From assembly GCF_021462505.1 (NCBI RefSeq), contig NZ_JAKEDV010000001.1, positions 60,438 to 124,437 of the forward strand: a stretch of DNA of 64,000 nt, read 5' to 3'. The translations under genes and the position numbers were made by a program. Source of the stretch: Thermus brockianus (GTDB taxonomy: Bacteria; Deinococcota; Deinococci; Deinococcales; Thermaceae). The notes beneath the pieces were generated by a model that had not been told where the DNA came from, searched no databases, and saw only the letters and a list, made by a program, of their open reading frames with translations. Shown here in pieces: positions 52,966 through 59,728 of the stretch (the stretch's first letter is position 1; the number at the start of each line of letters is the position of its first letter).

Positions 52966-54378
52966 TCACCCCACCAGGAAGGGGTTTTCAAAGCCGATGT
53001 CCATGACGATCTCCCGCAGGTAGCCCAGAGGGACGATGCGGATCTGGAGGCGAAGGGTCTGGGAGGCCAGGATGTCCTGGCCGGGAGGGGCCACCACGCG
53101 GCCCCGGGCGATCTCCCCGGCGGCCTGCATGAGGCGGAGGGGGGTGTTGGCCCGGGCCAGGAGGCTCGCCAGGCTGGCCTTGAGGTCGGTCGGGTCCACG
53201 TGCCACTGCACGAAGTCCAGGAGGGCCTGGCGCACCTGGAAGGTAGCCTTGTCCATGACCCGGCGGTTCTGCACCAGCTTGTAGTCGCTGGTGGGGGCGG
53301 CGGCGGTGCGGCCGTCCACGAGGAACCAGCCGTCCCGGCCGATGAGGCGGTAGACGGTGGTGAAGCCCGCCTGGTCCAGGGCCAGGGCGTGGGCGTTGTT
53401 GAAGAGGCTCTGTTTGCCGAAGGGGGTGTCCACGAAGGGGGCCACCTGCACCACCCCGCTCAGGGGCCCGAGCTGGACCCAGGCGGGGGAGACGTGGACC
53501 CGCTGGCTGGAGATGCGGGCCCCCACGCGGGAGGCGAGGCTCTGCACTTCCAGCCTGCCCGTGAGGGTGTCCACCACCTCCCCCCAGGCGGCCACGATCA
53601 TCACCCGTTTGTGGCTGAAGCTCGCCTTCTCGCTCAAGCGGGCGTTGACCCAGGCGTCGGGGTCGTTCCCCGGGGGCAGGGTCTCGGTGAGGAAGAAGAT
53701 GTAGCGGAAGTTCGCCTCGGCCTCGTCGGCCAGGGCGCCCAGGGCGGCCCACATGGCGGGGCCGGTGGGCTGGGCCACCTGGATGTACTCGTACTGCAGG
53801 TTGGTGTTGAGGGCGGCGCGGACGGCGGCCTGGACGCTAGAGACGCTGGCCTGGGGGGCGGTGGCCTGGAAGCGGTAGGTGGCCCCCGCGGCGTAGGTGC
53901 CGGTGGCGAAGTTCAAGGCGAGCCCCGTCCCCGGCAGGGTGTAGGTGGCGGCGGTGGCGATCTCCTGGCTGGTGGTGTCCCCGCCGTCCAGGCTGTAGGT
54001 GAAGGTGGCCGTGCCCAGGGCCCCTCCCTTGGCTATCCTTACCACGATCTCGTAGGCGTCCAGGGGGCTTCCCGTGATGGTGACGGCGGGGGAAGAGGGG
54101 TTGCCGCTGTCCGCGGCCACGCTCCCCGCGATGTCGGCTTGCGCCCGCACCGCGTAGACCTGGCCGCCCCCGTAGGCCAGCTGGTCGGCCACGGCCCGGG
54201 CCAGGGGGCCGGTGCCCAGGACGCCGGGGACGGCGGCGAGGTCGCTGAAGGCCAGGACCTGGTTCACCGGCCCCTGGCTGGAGACGCCCACCACCACCCG
54301 CTGGCCCTCGCCGCTCGGGGCCACGATGCCCAGGCCCCCGTCTTGGATCTCTGGGTAGACGCCGGGTAGCCTTGCCAT
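52966..54378 (-). CDS. Phage contractile tail sheath protein
   Basis: A 470-residue sheath. Starts LPGVYPEIQDGGLGIV and ends with DILASQTLRLQIRIVPLGYLREIVMDIGFENPF (quoted in part: LQIRIVPLGYLREIVMDIGF), typical of the DUF2586-like sheath C-terminus that donates a strand to the next ring. The middle contains a variable beta domain with repeated T/G-rich strands (about 95-180). Indicates a myovirus-type tail. Followed 11 bases later by the tube gene. Confidence 0.85.
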   Translation of the reverse strand: MARLPGVYPEIQDGGLGIVAPSGEGQRVVVGVSSQGPVNQVLAFSDLAAVPGVLGTGPLARAVADQLAYGGGQVYAVRAQADIAGSVAADSGNPSSPAVTITGSPLDAYEIVVRIAKGGALGTATFTYSLDGGDTTSQEIATAATYTLPGTGLALNFATGTYAAGATYRFQATAPQASVSSVQAAVRAALNTNLQYEYIQVAQPTGPAMWAALGALADEAEANFRYIFFLTETLPPGNDPDAWVNARLSEKASFSHKRVMIVAAWGEVVDTLTGRLEVQSLASRVGARISSQRVHVSPAWVQLGPLSGVVQVAPFVDTPFGKQSLFNNAHALALDQAGFTTVYRLIGRDGWFLVDGRTAAAPTSDYKLVQNRRVMDKATFQVRQALLDFVQWHVDPTDLKASLASLLARANTPLRLMQAAGEIARGRVVAPPGQDILASQTLRLQIRIVPLGYLREIVMDIGFENPFLVG

Positions 54379-54392
54379 CCTCTATCTACCTC

Positions 54393-54596
54393 CTACCTGT
54401 GGGTGGGCCCCTGGAGGAACTCCTTCAGGGCCTTCTCAAACTGGGCGCGGGAGACCCGGGTCCCCTCGGCCCAACCGGCATAGACCTTGAGCCCCGCGAA
54501 GGCCCAGGGGGGCACCCCCAGGGCCTGGGCGTGCTCTTCAATGGTGGGGAGCTCCTCTTGCGCTTCCTTCACCTCTTCTTTGGTTTCCTTGGGCAT
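54393..54596 (-). CDS. Small phage tail-region protein
   Basis: A 67-residue protein with an acidic start (PKETKEEVKEAQEEL) and a helical EEHAQALGVPPWAFAGLKVY segment. ATG 54596 has GAGG upstream; longer in-frame start at 54674 overlaps the previous gene. Position just before the sheath matches the small gene 38-like slot of Mu. Function unknown. Confidence 0.7.
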   Translation of the reverse strand: MPKETKEEVKEAQEELPTIEEHAQALGVPPWAFAGLKVYAGWAEGTRVSRAQFEKALKEFLQGPTHR

Positions 54597-54597
54597 G

Positions 54598-55089
54598 CTA
54601 TACCTCCTCTTCCAAGACGGCCTCTTCCACCTCCACCCGGACGGGCACCCAGGCGGTGTCCTCGTAGAGGGCAATCTCCACGGGGACTTCCAGGGCCAGG
54701 GCGTTTTCCCCCACCAGGAGGCCTTCCTCGTCCAGATAGGAGAGGGCGATATCGTTCAGCTTGGCGTGATAGTCCTCCCCCACGTGCAGGGGGGTGTCCC
54801 ACATATAGAGGAGAACCCCAGCGAGGAGCTGGTCCAGCTCCTCGCTGGAGCGGGCATAAAGCTCCAGGCGGATACGTAAGGTGCCTCCATAGAGCCTGCG
54901 CCGGGTCTTGACGGGCCCGGCCACTATCCGGCTCCCGTCCCGCTTGAGGGCGCCGGAGAGGGGCTGGACCAGGGCGGCGGGGGCCATCCGGTAGGCCTCC
55001 TCCCGGCTCCGGCCCACCAGGACCCGGGTGGGGGGAAGGCCCGCGTGGGCGCAGGCGGCCTTGAGGTACTCCAGCACCGGGGCGATCAC
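54598..55089 (-). CDS. Phage protein, tail-terminator/gp37-like
   Basis: About 163 residues. Begins IAPVLEYLKAACAH and has a strand-rich middle (RRRLYGGTLRIRLELYARSSEELDQLLAGVL in pieces) as in neck or tail-terminator proteins (Mu gp37 slot). GTG 55089 overlaps the preceding stop (GTGA); ATG 55110 is an alternative. Its function is inferred mainly from order. Confidence 0.65.
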   Translation of the reverse strand: MIAPVLEYLKAACAHAGLPPTRVLVGRSREEAYRMAPAALVQPLSGALKRDGSRIVAGPVKTRRRLYGGTLRIRLELYARSSEELDQLLAGVLLYMWDTPLHVGEDYHAKLNDIALSYLDEEGLLVGENALALEVPVEIALYEDTAWVPVRVEVEEAVLEEEV

Positions 55090-55583
55090 CGCGTCGCCTC
55101 CTTCATCCACTCCAGGAGGAGGGCCTTGGCCTCCTCGCGGTCTTCCTCGGTGAGGCCCAGGAAGGGGCGGGCGGGGATGTAGACCTTCCGCCCCCTCCCG
55201 GCGTAGCCCCCGAATTGGTGGATGCGGGCGTACTCCAGGTTAGTGCCCACGTAGATGCGGCTTCCCGCCACCTTCCAGGAGATGGAGTTCTTCAGGCGGG
55301 CCGTGACGACCAGGGGCTTGCGCAGGGCCACGCGCCTCTGGGCGGCGGCGGAGATCCCGCCCCGCTTGAGCCGGTCCCTGGGCCGCACCTCCTTCGCCAG
55401 GGTGGCGGGGGAGAGGGGCGGCCAGGGGGAGCCGTCCGGGGCCCGGCTCTCCTCAAAGCGGCGGTGGGTGCGGGCGAGGATCCCCTCGGCGATGGCCTCC
55501 TTGACCTTCTGGGGGACGCCCCGCCCGAGCTTTCTCAGGGCCTCGTTTAGCTCCCGCCAGTCCCCTTTGAGGCGCACGCCCAT
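55086..55583 (-). CDS. Phage virion morphogenesis protein (Mu gpG-like)
   Basis: A 165-residue protein: basic, helical N-terminus (WRELNEALRKLGRGVPQKVKEAI in part) then THRRFEESRAPDGSPWPPLSPATLA and a C-terminal YARIHQFGGYAGRGRKVYIPARPFLGLT (quoted in part: ARIHQFGGYAGRG). The HQFGG and PARPFLG blocks are hallmarks of the Mu G / phage virion morphogenesis family. ATG overlaps the upstream stop (TGATG); the long upstream frame is a shadow. Confidence 0.85.
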   Translation of the reverse strand: MGVRLKGDWRELNEALRKLGRGVPQKVKEAIAEGILARTHRRFEESRAPDGSPWPPLSPATLAKEVRPRDRLKRGGISAAAQRRVALRKPLVVTARLKNSISWKVAGSRIYVGTNLEYARIHQFGGYAGRGRKVYIPARPFLGLTEEDREEAKALLLEWMKEATR

Positions 55584-56020
55584 CAGAAGTCCTCCAGGCT
55601 CTCCCGGGAGAAGACCCGCTTCCCCCGGACGGCGGCCCCGCCCTTGGGCCTCGCGGGCTCCCCCGTGGGGGGGAGGGGCAGGGAGGCCTTGCCCACGGCC
55701 ACGTCCCGAAGGAAGGCCACGGCGTCCCGGTATCGGGTGAGGGCGGCCTCGTCGGCGGTGCCGGGCCGGATGCCCCGGCGGAGCATGAGGCGGTAGACGG
55801 CGATGTCCACCGCCTTGGCCTTCAGCACCTCGGGGAGGGAGGGGAGGGGGAGGGCGTAGCGCTGGGCGAGGTAGCTCTCCACCTCGGCCCAGGCCTCCCT
55901 CAGGGCGGCTTCGGCCCGGGCCTGGCCCTCGGGCGTGAGGACCCCCGCCCCCTCCTCGTCCACCAGGTAGAGGAGGGCGTCTAGGGGGAGGGCTTGGCGG
56001 AGGTCCTCGAGGGTGATCAT
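55583..56020 (-). CDS. Mu gp36-like protein (DUF1320)
   Basis: A 145-residue head-tail connector-type protein. ITLEDLRQALP at the start, then AEVESYLAQRYALPLP and KAVDIAVYRLMLRRG, which together match the DUF1320 pattern of Mu-like phages. Its ATG overlaps the capsid stop region by four bases. Confidence 0.8.
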   Translation of the reverse strand: MITLEDLRQALPLDALLYLVDEEGAGVLTPEGQARAEAALREAWAEVESYLAQRYALPLPSLPEVLKAKAVDIAVYRLMLRRGIRPGTADEAALTRYRDAVAFLRDVAVGKASLPLPPTGEPARPKGGAAVRGKRVFSRESLEDF

Positions 56021-56925
56021 GCGCCGGTGCCGGTGCCGGTGGAGCCGTAGGCCAGCTGCCAGAAGAGGTAGCCCGCCGCTTTACGCTCGTAGACCCCGTA
56101 GATGAAGACGTTGCGCTTGAAGACCTCGTCGGAGGTCTCGGGGTCGTCCTTCGCCACCCACTCGGGGCGGCTCCGCCGCTGGAGGACGAAGGGGCGGATG
56201 GCCTGGCTCCCATCCACCAGGAACCAGTAGGTCTCGTACTCCTCCACCAGCCAGGGGCTGACCAGGATCTCGGCCTTCCCGTAGTCGGGGTTGGCCCCGC
56301 CCGAGGGCAGGGTGGGCACCCCCACGATCTCGTAGGCGGTGCTCTCCAGCCCGGGGCCCACCACCAGGTAGATGGGCTTTTGCAAGAAGAAGCCCAGGGG
56401 GTAGCCTCGGGCGTCGGTGAGCTGCCTCATCTGGCTCAGGGCCTGACGGAAGGCCTCCCGGGTCAGGGGAGCATTGCTCGCGTTCTGGAAGGTCCGCTTC
56501 CCCACCGTGTGGGAGCCGAAGAAGGGGCGGCCGTCGTAGCCCTTCTGCTGGAACCCCTTGCGCAGGAGGTCGGCGATGAGGAGGTCGTCGTGCTCGGCCC
56601 ACCTCCGGGCGTACTGGAGGGCGGTGATGCGGATGAGGTCCATCTGGTCGTCTTCCACGTCCGTGCGGGACACGGCGAAGGTGGCCTCCCAGTCGGCGTT
56701 GGTGATGGCGAAGGTCTCGGCGGTGAGGTTCTGAACCTGCCGCTCCCCCTCCCAGAGGCGCATGGTGGGCATGTTCTCCATCCAGGCGTAGTAGTTGGCC
56801 CGGCCGTTGGACTGGACCTCCAGGGCCAGCTTCGGCCAGAGGGGGGTGTACCCCTCCTTGGCCTCAAAGACCAGGGCCTTGAGGGTCCGGCTGAGGGCGC
56901 TCAGGTTCTCGCGGTTCAGGATCAT
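56017..56925 (-). CDS. Major head subunit (Mu gpT-like)
   Basis: A 302-residue capsid protein. Opening LSALSRTLKALVFEAKEGY with WPKLALEVQSNGRANYYAWM and later FAVSRTDVEDDQM, HDDLLIADLLRKGF, GRPFFGSHTVG and YLVVGPGLE follow the Mu major head family. GTGTGGTAGATG context gives ATG next to the previous gene. Confirms that a head-forming module is present. Confidence 0.9.
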   Translation of the reverse strand: MILNRENLSALSRTLKALVFEAKEGYTPLWPKLALEVQSNGRANYYAWMENMPTMRLWEGERQVQNLTAETFAITNADWEATFAVSRTDVEDDQMDLIRITALQYARRWAEHDDLLIADLLRKGFQQKGYDGRPFFGSHTVGKRTFQNASNAPLTREAFRQALSQMRQLTDARGYPLGFFLQKPIYLVVGPGLESTAYEIVGVPTLPSGGANPDYGKAEILVSPWLVEEYETYWFLVDGSQAIRPFVLQRRSRPEWVAKDDPETSDEVFKRNVFIYGVYERKAAGYLFWQLAYGSTGTGTGA

Positions 56926-57312
56926 CTACCACACCTCCACCCAGACGTAGTCCGGTTCCACCTTCAGGGCCCGGCCCGCCTTGGAGCGGCCCGTGCCCGT
57001 TTTGCCCACGGTGTTGGGCCCGGTGGCGTACACGTCCCGCCCGAGCTCCGTGGGCCCCACGGGGTCGGCGGGGTCGTTCTCAAAGCGGAACACTCCCCGG
57101 CGCACCAGGACCTTCTTCGCGCCGTCCGTCCCCCCGGTGTTGTCCACCGTCTCCTGGGCCACCCCCAGGGCGATCTTCCCGGTGCCGGGGGCCGCCTCCT
57201 CGGCGTAGCCCCCGCTCACCATCACCAGGGCTCCCTGCCGGATGACGGCGTTCGCCTTCACCGGGAGGGGGATGAGGTACTCGTCCGCCCAGCGCTCGGT
57301 GTCAAACATCAC
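56926..57312 (-). CDS. Phage head decoration-like protein
   Basis: A 128-residue, strand-rich protein between protease and capsid genes. KANAVIRQGALVMVSGGYAEEA and KIALGVAQETVDNTGG are like small trimeric decoration or DUF2190-type proteins that cement capsids. The ATG lies four bases inside the preceding stop region. Assignment from order and general pattern. Confidence 0.65.
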   Translation of the reverse strand: MMFDTERWADEYLIPLPVKANAVIRQGALVMVSGGYAEEAAPGTGKIALGVAQETVDNTGGTDGAKKVLVRRGVFRFENDPADPVGPTELGRDVYATGPNTVGKTGTGRSKAGRALKVEPDYVWVEVW

Positions 57313-58322
57313 TCACCTCCAAACCGCTTCAGGGCCTCCTCGGAAACCCTGAAGACCTGGGCGAGCCTGCGCAGAGGCTCGTCCTCCTCCAAGGCCTTCC
57401 GCTCCGCCTTGGGCAGCTCCACGGGCACCAGCCGGGGCATCCCCTCCAGGGCCTTGCGGGCGGCCTCGAGGTCGGCCCGGGCCTGGGCGAGCCAGAACTC
57501 CCGCTGGTGGGGGAGGATGCGCCCTTCCTCCAGGGCCTTACGCACCAGGGCCTGGGCCTTCTCCTCCCGGGTCTGGACCTTGATGGCTTCCAGCTCCTTC
57601 CGGGTGCGCTCCAGCTCCTCCAGGGCGTCCTGCGCGGCCAGGAGGCGCAGGAGCTTGGCCTTGAGCTCCGTGGGGTCCTCGGCCCCGAGCCCCACCTCCA
57701 GGACCACCCGGCCCACGGCGGCCTCTCGCTTGAGGTCCTCCAGGGCCTGGAGGGCCGCCTCCTCGGTGGCCTCCGGGTCCAGTCCTAGGGCCTGCCTGAG
57801 CTTTTCCAGCATGTCCGCCTCCGCTTCGATGCGCTTTTGGAACCGGATGCCGGGGTTGTTGGTGAGGGCGAAGGAGTGGTAGCCCAGCACCCGGTGCCTG
57901 CCCATCTCGTCCGGGGTGGGGTCGTAGTAGAAGACCGGGGAGACGTAGGCGTACTCTCCCTTGGCCACCCGCTCGCGGCCCGTTTCCGACCAGTCCACCA
58001 GGCCGTAGACGAAGCCGTCCTCCCCCACCACCAGCCCGGTGATGAACCCCGCCGCGGGGGCCTCCTGGGCCTGGCCCTCCTCCACCCGCACCGTCTGGTG
58101 GTGGAAGTCCAGGACCCAGGGCACGCCCCGGGCCCTAAGGTCCTCCAGGGCGGCCTGGAGGCTTTCCTCGTCGTAGAGGAAGACCGTCCCGTTCCCCACG
58201 AACTCCCCGAAGGGGTGGAGGGGGATGCGGTCAGGCGCCTCGGCCAAGGCGGCGCGCAGCGTGCCGGAAAAGGTCGGGGTGGAGGTATCGGTATTCTTGG
58301 GGAAGCCGGTCAAACTCGTCAT
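57309..58322 (-). CDS. Head maturation protease/scaffold (Mu gpI-like)
   Basis: A 337-residue Mu I-type protein. N-terminal protease domain with RIPLHPFGEFVGNGTVFLYDEE, LDFHHQTVRVEEG (catalytic His region), PAAGFITGLVVGEDGFVYG and RVAKGEYAYVSPVF; then a long acidic/basic coiled coil (about 190-310) that serves as scaffold. ATG 58322 overlaps the remnant frame upstream. Confidence 0.85.
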   Translation of the reverse strand: MTSLTGFPKNTDTSTPTFSGTLRAALAEAPDRIPLHPFGEFVGNGTVFLYDEESLQAALEDLRARGVPWVLDFHHQTVRVEEGQAQEAPAAGFITGLVVGEDGFVYGLVDWSETGRERVAKGEYAYVSPVFYYDPTPDEMGRHRVLGYHSFALTNNPGIRFQKRIEAEADMLEKLRQALGLDPEATEEAALQALEDLKREAAVGRVVLEVGLGAEDPTELKAKLLRLLAAQDALEELERTRKELEAIKVQTREEKAQALVRKALEEGRILPHQREFWLAQARADLEAARKALEGMPRLVPVELPKAERKALEEDEPLRRLAQVFRVSEEALKRFGGE

Positions 58323-58393
58323 AGGGCCGCCTCAGCACCACCCCCCAGTAGGCGCGGTTCTCTGCCCTCGCGGTCTCCGGGGAGAGGGGCCAG
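58231..58393 (-). pseudogene. Possible C-terminal remnant of a head gene
   Basis: A frame directly after the small membrane gene reads SPETARAENRAYWGVVLRRP and PYDEFDRLPQEYRYLHPDLF and ends at TGA 58231, overlapping gpI. It looks like the end of a longer protein, in the slot where portal or gpF should end. No good start or RBS; a GTG pair would give only about 36 residues. A deletion between here and the membrane gene would explain it. Confidence 0.4.
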
Positions 58394-58663
58394 CTAGGCC
58401 CCGGCCCCTTGAGGCTGAGCGTCCGCGCCCTTGCGAAAGGTGCCGTCCCGGTTGAAGAGCGCCACGATCTGGTCAATGGCCCAGCCCAGGATGGGGTCCG
58501 GGATCCAGGCGGGCCAGAAGCCGAGGATGGCGTTCACCACCTCCTTGACCCGCTTCATGGCCTCCTCCTTCTTCTGGAGGCCCGGGACCCCGTCCATGAG
58601 GTCCTCCACCACCAGGACCGCGAGCCCGAGGGCGAAGTAGGCGATACGGATGACCTTGAGCAT
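58394..58663 (-). CDS. Small phage membrane protein, holin-like
   Basis: An 89-residue protein with one N-terminal hydrophobic segment (IRIAYFALGLAVLVV), an amphipathic KKEEAMKRVKEVVNAI stretch and a second hydrophobic patch around WPAWIPDPILGWAIDQIV. First gene of the leftward late operon, which suits a lysis function, but no holin family is recognised. ATG 58663 with GGAGGGAAAG; the TTG at 58675 lies within the RBS and is rejected. Confidence 0.6.
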   Translation of the reverse strand: MLKVIRIAYFALGLAVLVVEDLMDGVPGLQKKEEAMKRVKEVVNAILGFWPAWIPDPILGWAIDQIVALFNRDGTFRKGADAQPQGAGA

Positions 58664-58682
58664 CTTTCCCTCCAAAAGGTTT

Positions 58683-58706
58683 TGCCCCCGGGCTTCCCCG
58701 GGGGCA
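58683..58706. promoter_or_regulatory. Hairpin in the leader of the late operon
   Basis: TGCCCCCGGG and CCCGGGGGCA pair perfectly around a TTCC loop, between the late promoter and its first gene. Not followed by a T run; possible antitermination or stability element. Confidence 0.45.
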
Positions 58707-58725
58707 CGTTTCCCACCTTAGCCCC

Positions 58726-58755
58726 AGTTTAACCCAGGGGGTGGGGGGGTGTCAA
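58726..58755 (-). promoter_or_regulatory. Promoter of the leftward phage morphogenesis operon
   Basis: Minus strand TTGACA (58750-58755), 18-base G/C spacer, TAAACT (58726-58731), immediately after the repressor stop. Matches the consensus well. Confidence 0.65.
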
Positions 58756-58757
58756 AT

Positions 58758-59435
58758 CTAGAGCCTGCTCCGCACCTCCACCACCCGGCCCACGATCTCC
58801 GCCACCTGGTCCAGGGGAATGACGGGAGGCCCGTTCTCCTCGGGGTTGGTGGAGTAGAGGGCCCCGTTCTTGAGGAGCTTCACCACGTACTCCCCGTTCT
58901 CCAGCCGGGCCACCACGATGGCCCCTGGGTGGCCCTTGTCCTCGGTGTTGACGATGATGACGTCCCCGTGGCAGATGGGGCGCTTCCCGGCGCACATGGA
59001 GTTGCCCCGCACCTTGAAGGCCGCGAGGTGCCGGGCGTCCCCCTTGACCCGCACGGGGACGGTGCGCTCCTCAATCTCCTCCAGCTGGGAGGGGCCGCCG
59101 CCTACGTAGCCCACCACGGGGACGTGAACCTCCTCCCGTTGCCCTAGGGTGGGTACCTCGTCTTCGTAAAGCTTGGCGATAAGGTCTTCCACGGGGATGT
59201 TAAGGGCCAAGGAGAGGCGGACCACGGTGTCTAAGGAGGGTTTGATCCACTTATTCCCCACTTTGCGGCCCAGGACAAGGTTGTAGACGGTGGTACGACC
59301 CAGACCGAAGGCGTCGGCGAACTCTTCCAGGCGCCGCATGCCGAGGCGCTTCATGGCGGCCAGGATTTCCTCGGCGAAGGGGCCTTCCAACCGCGCTTTC
59401 TCTTTTTTCAGTTTTGCGAGTTGGCTGTTTCGCAT
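58758..59435 (-). CDS. Phage repressor with HTH and S24 peptidase-like domain
   Basis: A 225-residue CI/LexA-type repressor. The N-terminal HTH is in LEEFADAFGLGRTTVYNLVLGRK; the C-terminal domain has FKVRGNSMC with the nucleophile serine, HGDVIIVN and VVARLENGEYVVKLL with the lysine. A GG pair (YVGGG) precedes it where LexA has its cleavage site. ATG 59435 is chosen by the AAGGGGGGG upstream; GTG 59453 is inside the operator. Keeps the transposition genes silent. Confidence 0.88.
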   Translation of the reverse strand: MRNSQLAKLKKEKARLEGPFAEEILAAMKRLGMRRLEEFADAFGLGRTTVYNLVLGRKVGNKWIKPSLDTVVRLSLALNIPVEDLIAKLYEDEVPTLGQREEVHVPVVGYVGGGPSQLEEIEERTVPVRVKGDARHLAAFKVRGNSMCAGKRPICHGDVIIVNTEDKGHPGAIVVARLENGEYVVKLLKNGALYSTNPEENGPPVIPLDQVAEIVGRVVEVRSRL

Positions 59436-59444
59436 AGCCCCCCC

Positions 59445-59492
59445 TTGACGCACATGCGAGAACAGAGTAAACTTCTCGCAGGTGCGTGTAAA
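59445..59492. promoter_or_regulatory. Divergent early/repressor promoters with operator
   Basis: Rightward: TTGACG (59445-59450), 17 bases, TAAACT (59468-59473). Leftward: TTTACA (59487-59492), 17 bases, TACTCT (59464-59469). A 15-base inverted repeat with one mismatch (arms 59448-59462 and 59473-59487) lies over both spacers, so the promoters overlap and exclude each other. Confidence 0.75.
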
Positions 59493-59503
59493 GGGGCACG
59501 GAT

Positions 59504-59728
59504 ATGGTGAACCGGGACCGACTCATAACCCTGATGCGGAGTAGGGGGCTGCGCCCCTCGGACTTGGCCCGCCTCAGCGGCCTTTCTACCGGACATGTGT
59601 CCCAGATCCTTAAGGGGGAGCGCACCCGCCTCGAGGTGCGTACCTTGGTGCGTTTGGCGAAGGCCCTAGACGTGCCCGTTCAGGAGTTGCTCTTGGAGGA
59701 AAGCGATGTCCTGGCTTCCCGTGGATGA
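59504..59728 (+). CDS. Cro/Ner-like HTH protein
   Basis: A 74-residue single XRE-type HTH: RPSDLARLSGLSTGHVSQIL is the DNA-binding unit and LVRLAKALDVPVQELL the closing helices. First rightward gene after the operator, so probably the antirepressor-like switch protein, as Ner in Mu. Its stop lies 23 bases inside the transposase gene. Confidence 0.85.
   Translation: MVNRDRLITLMRSRGLRPSDLARLSGLSTGHVSQILKGERTRLEVRTLVRLAKALDVPVQELLLEESDVLASRG

Noticed and set aside
55584..56213. N-terminal extension of the virion morphogenesis protein
   Set aside because: Low-complexity Pro/Gly/Arg sequence over the gp36-like gene; the true ATG at 55583 overlaps its stop.
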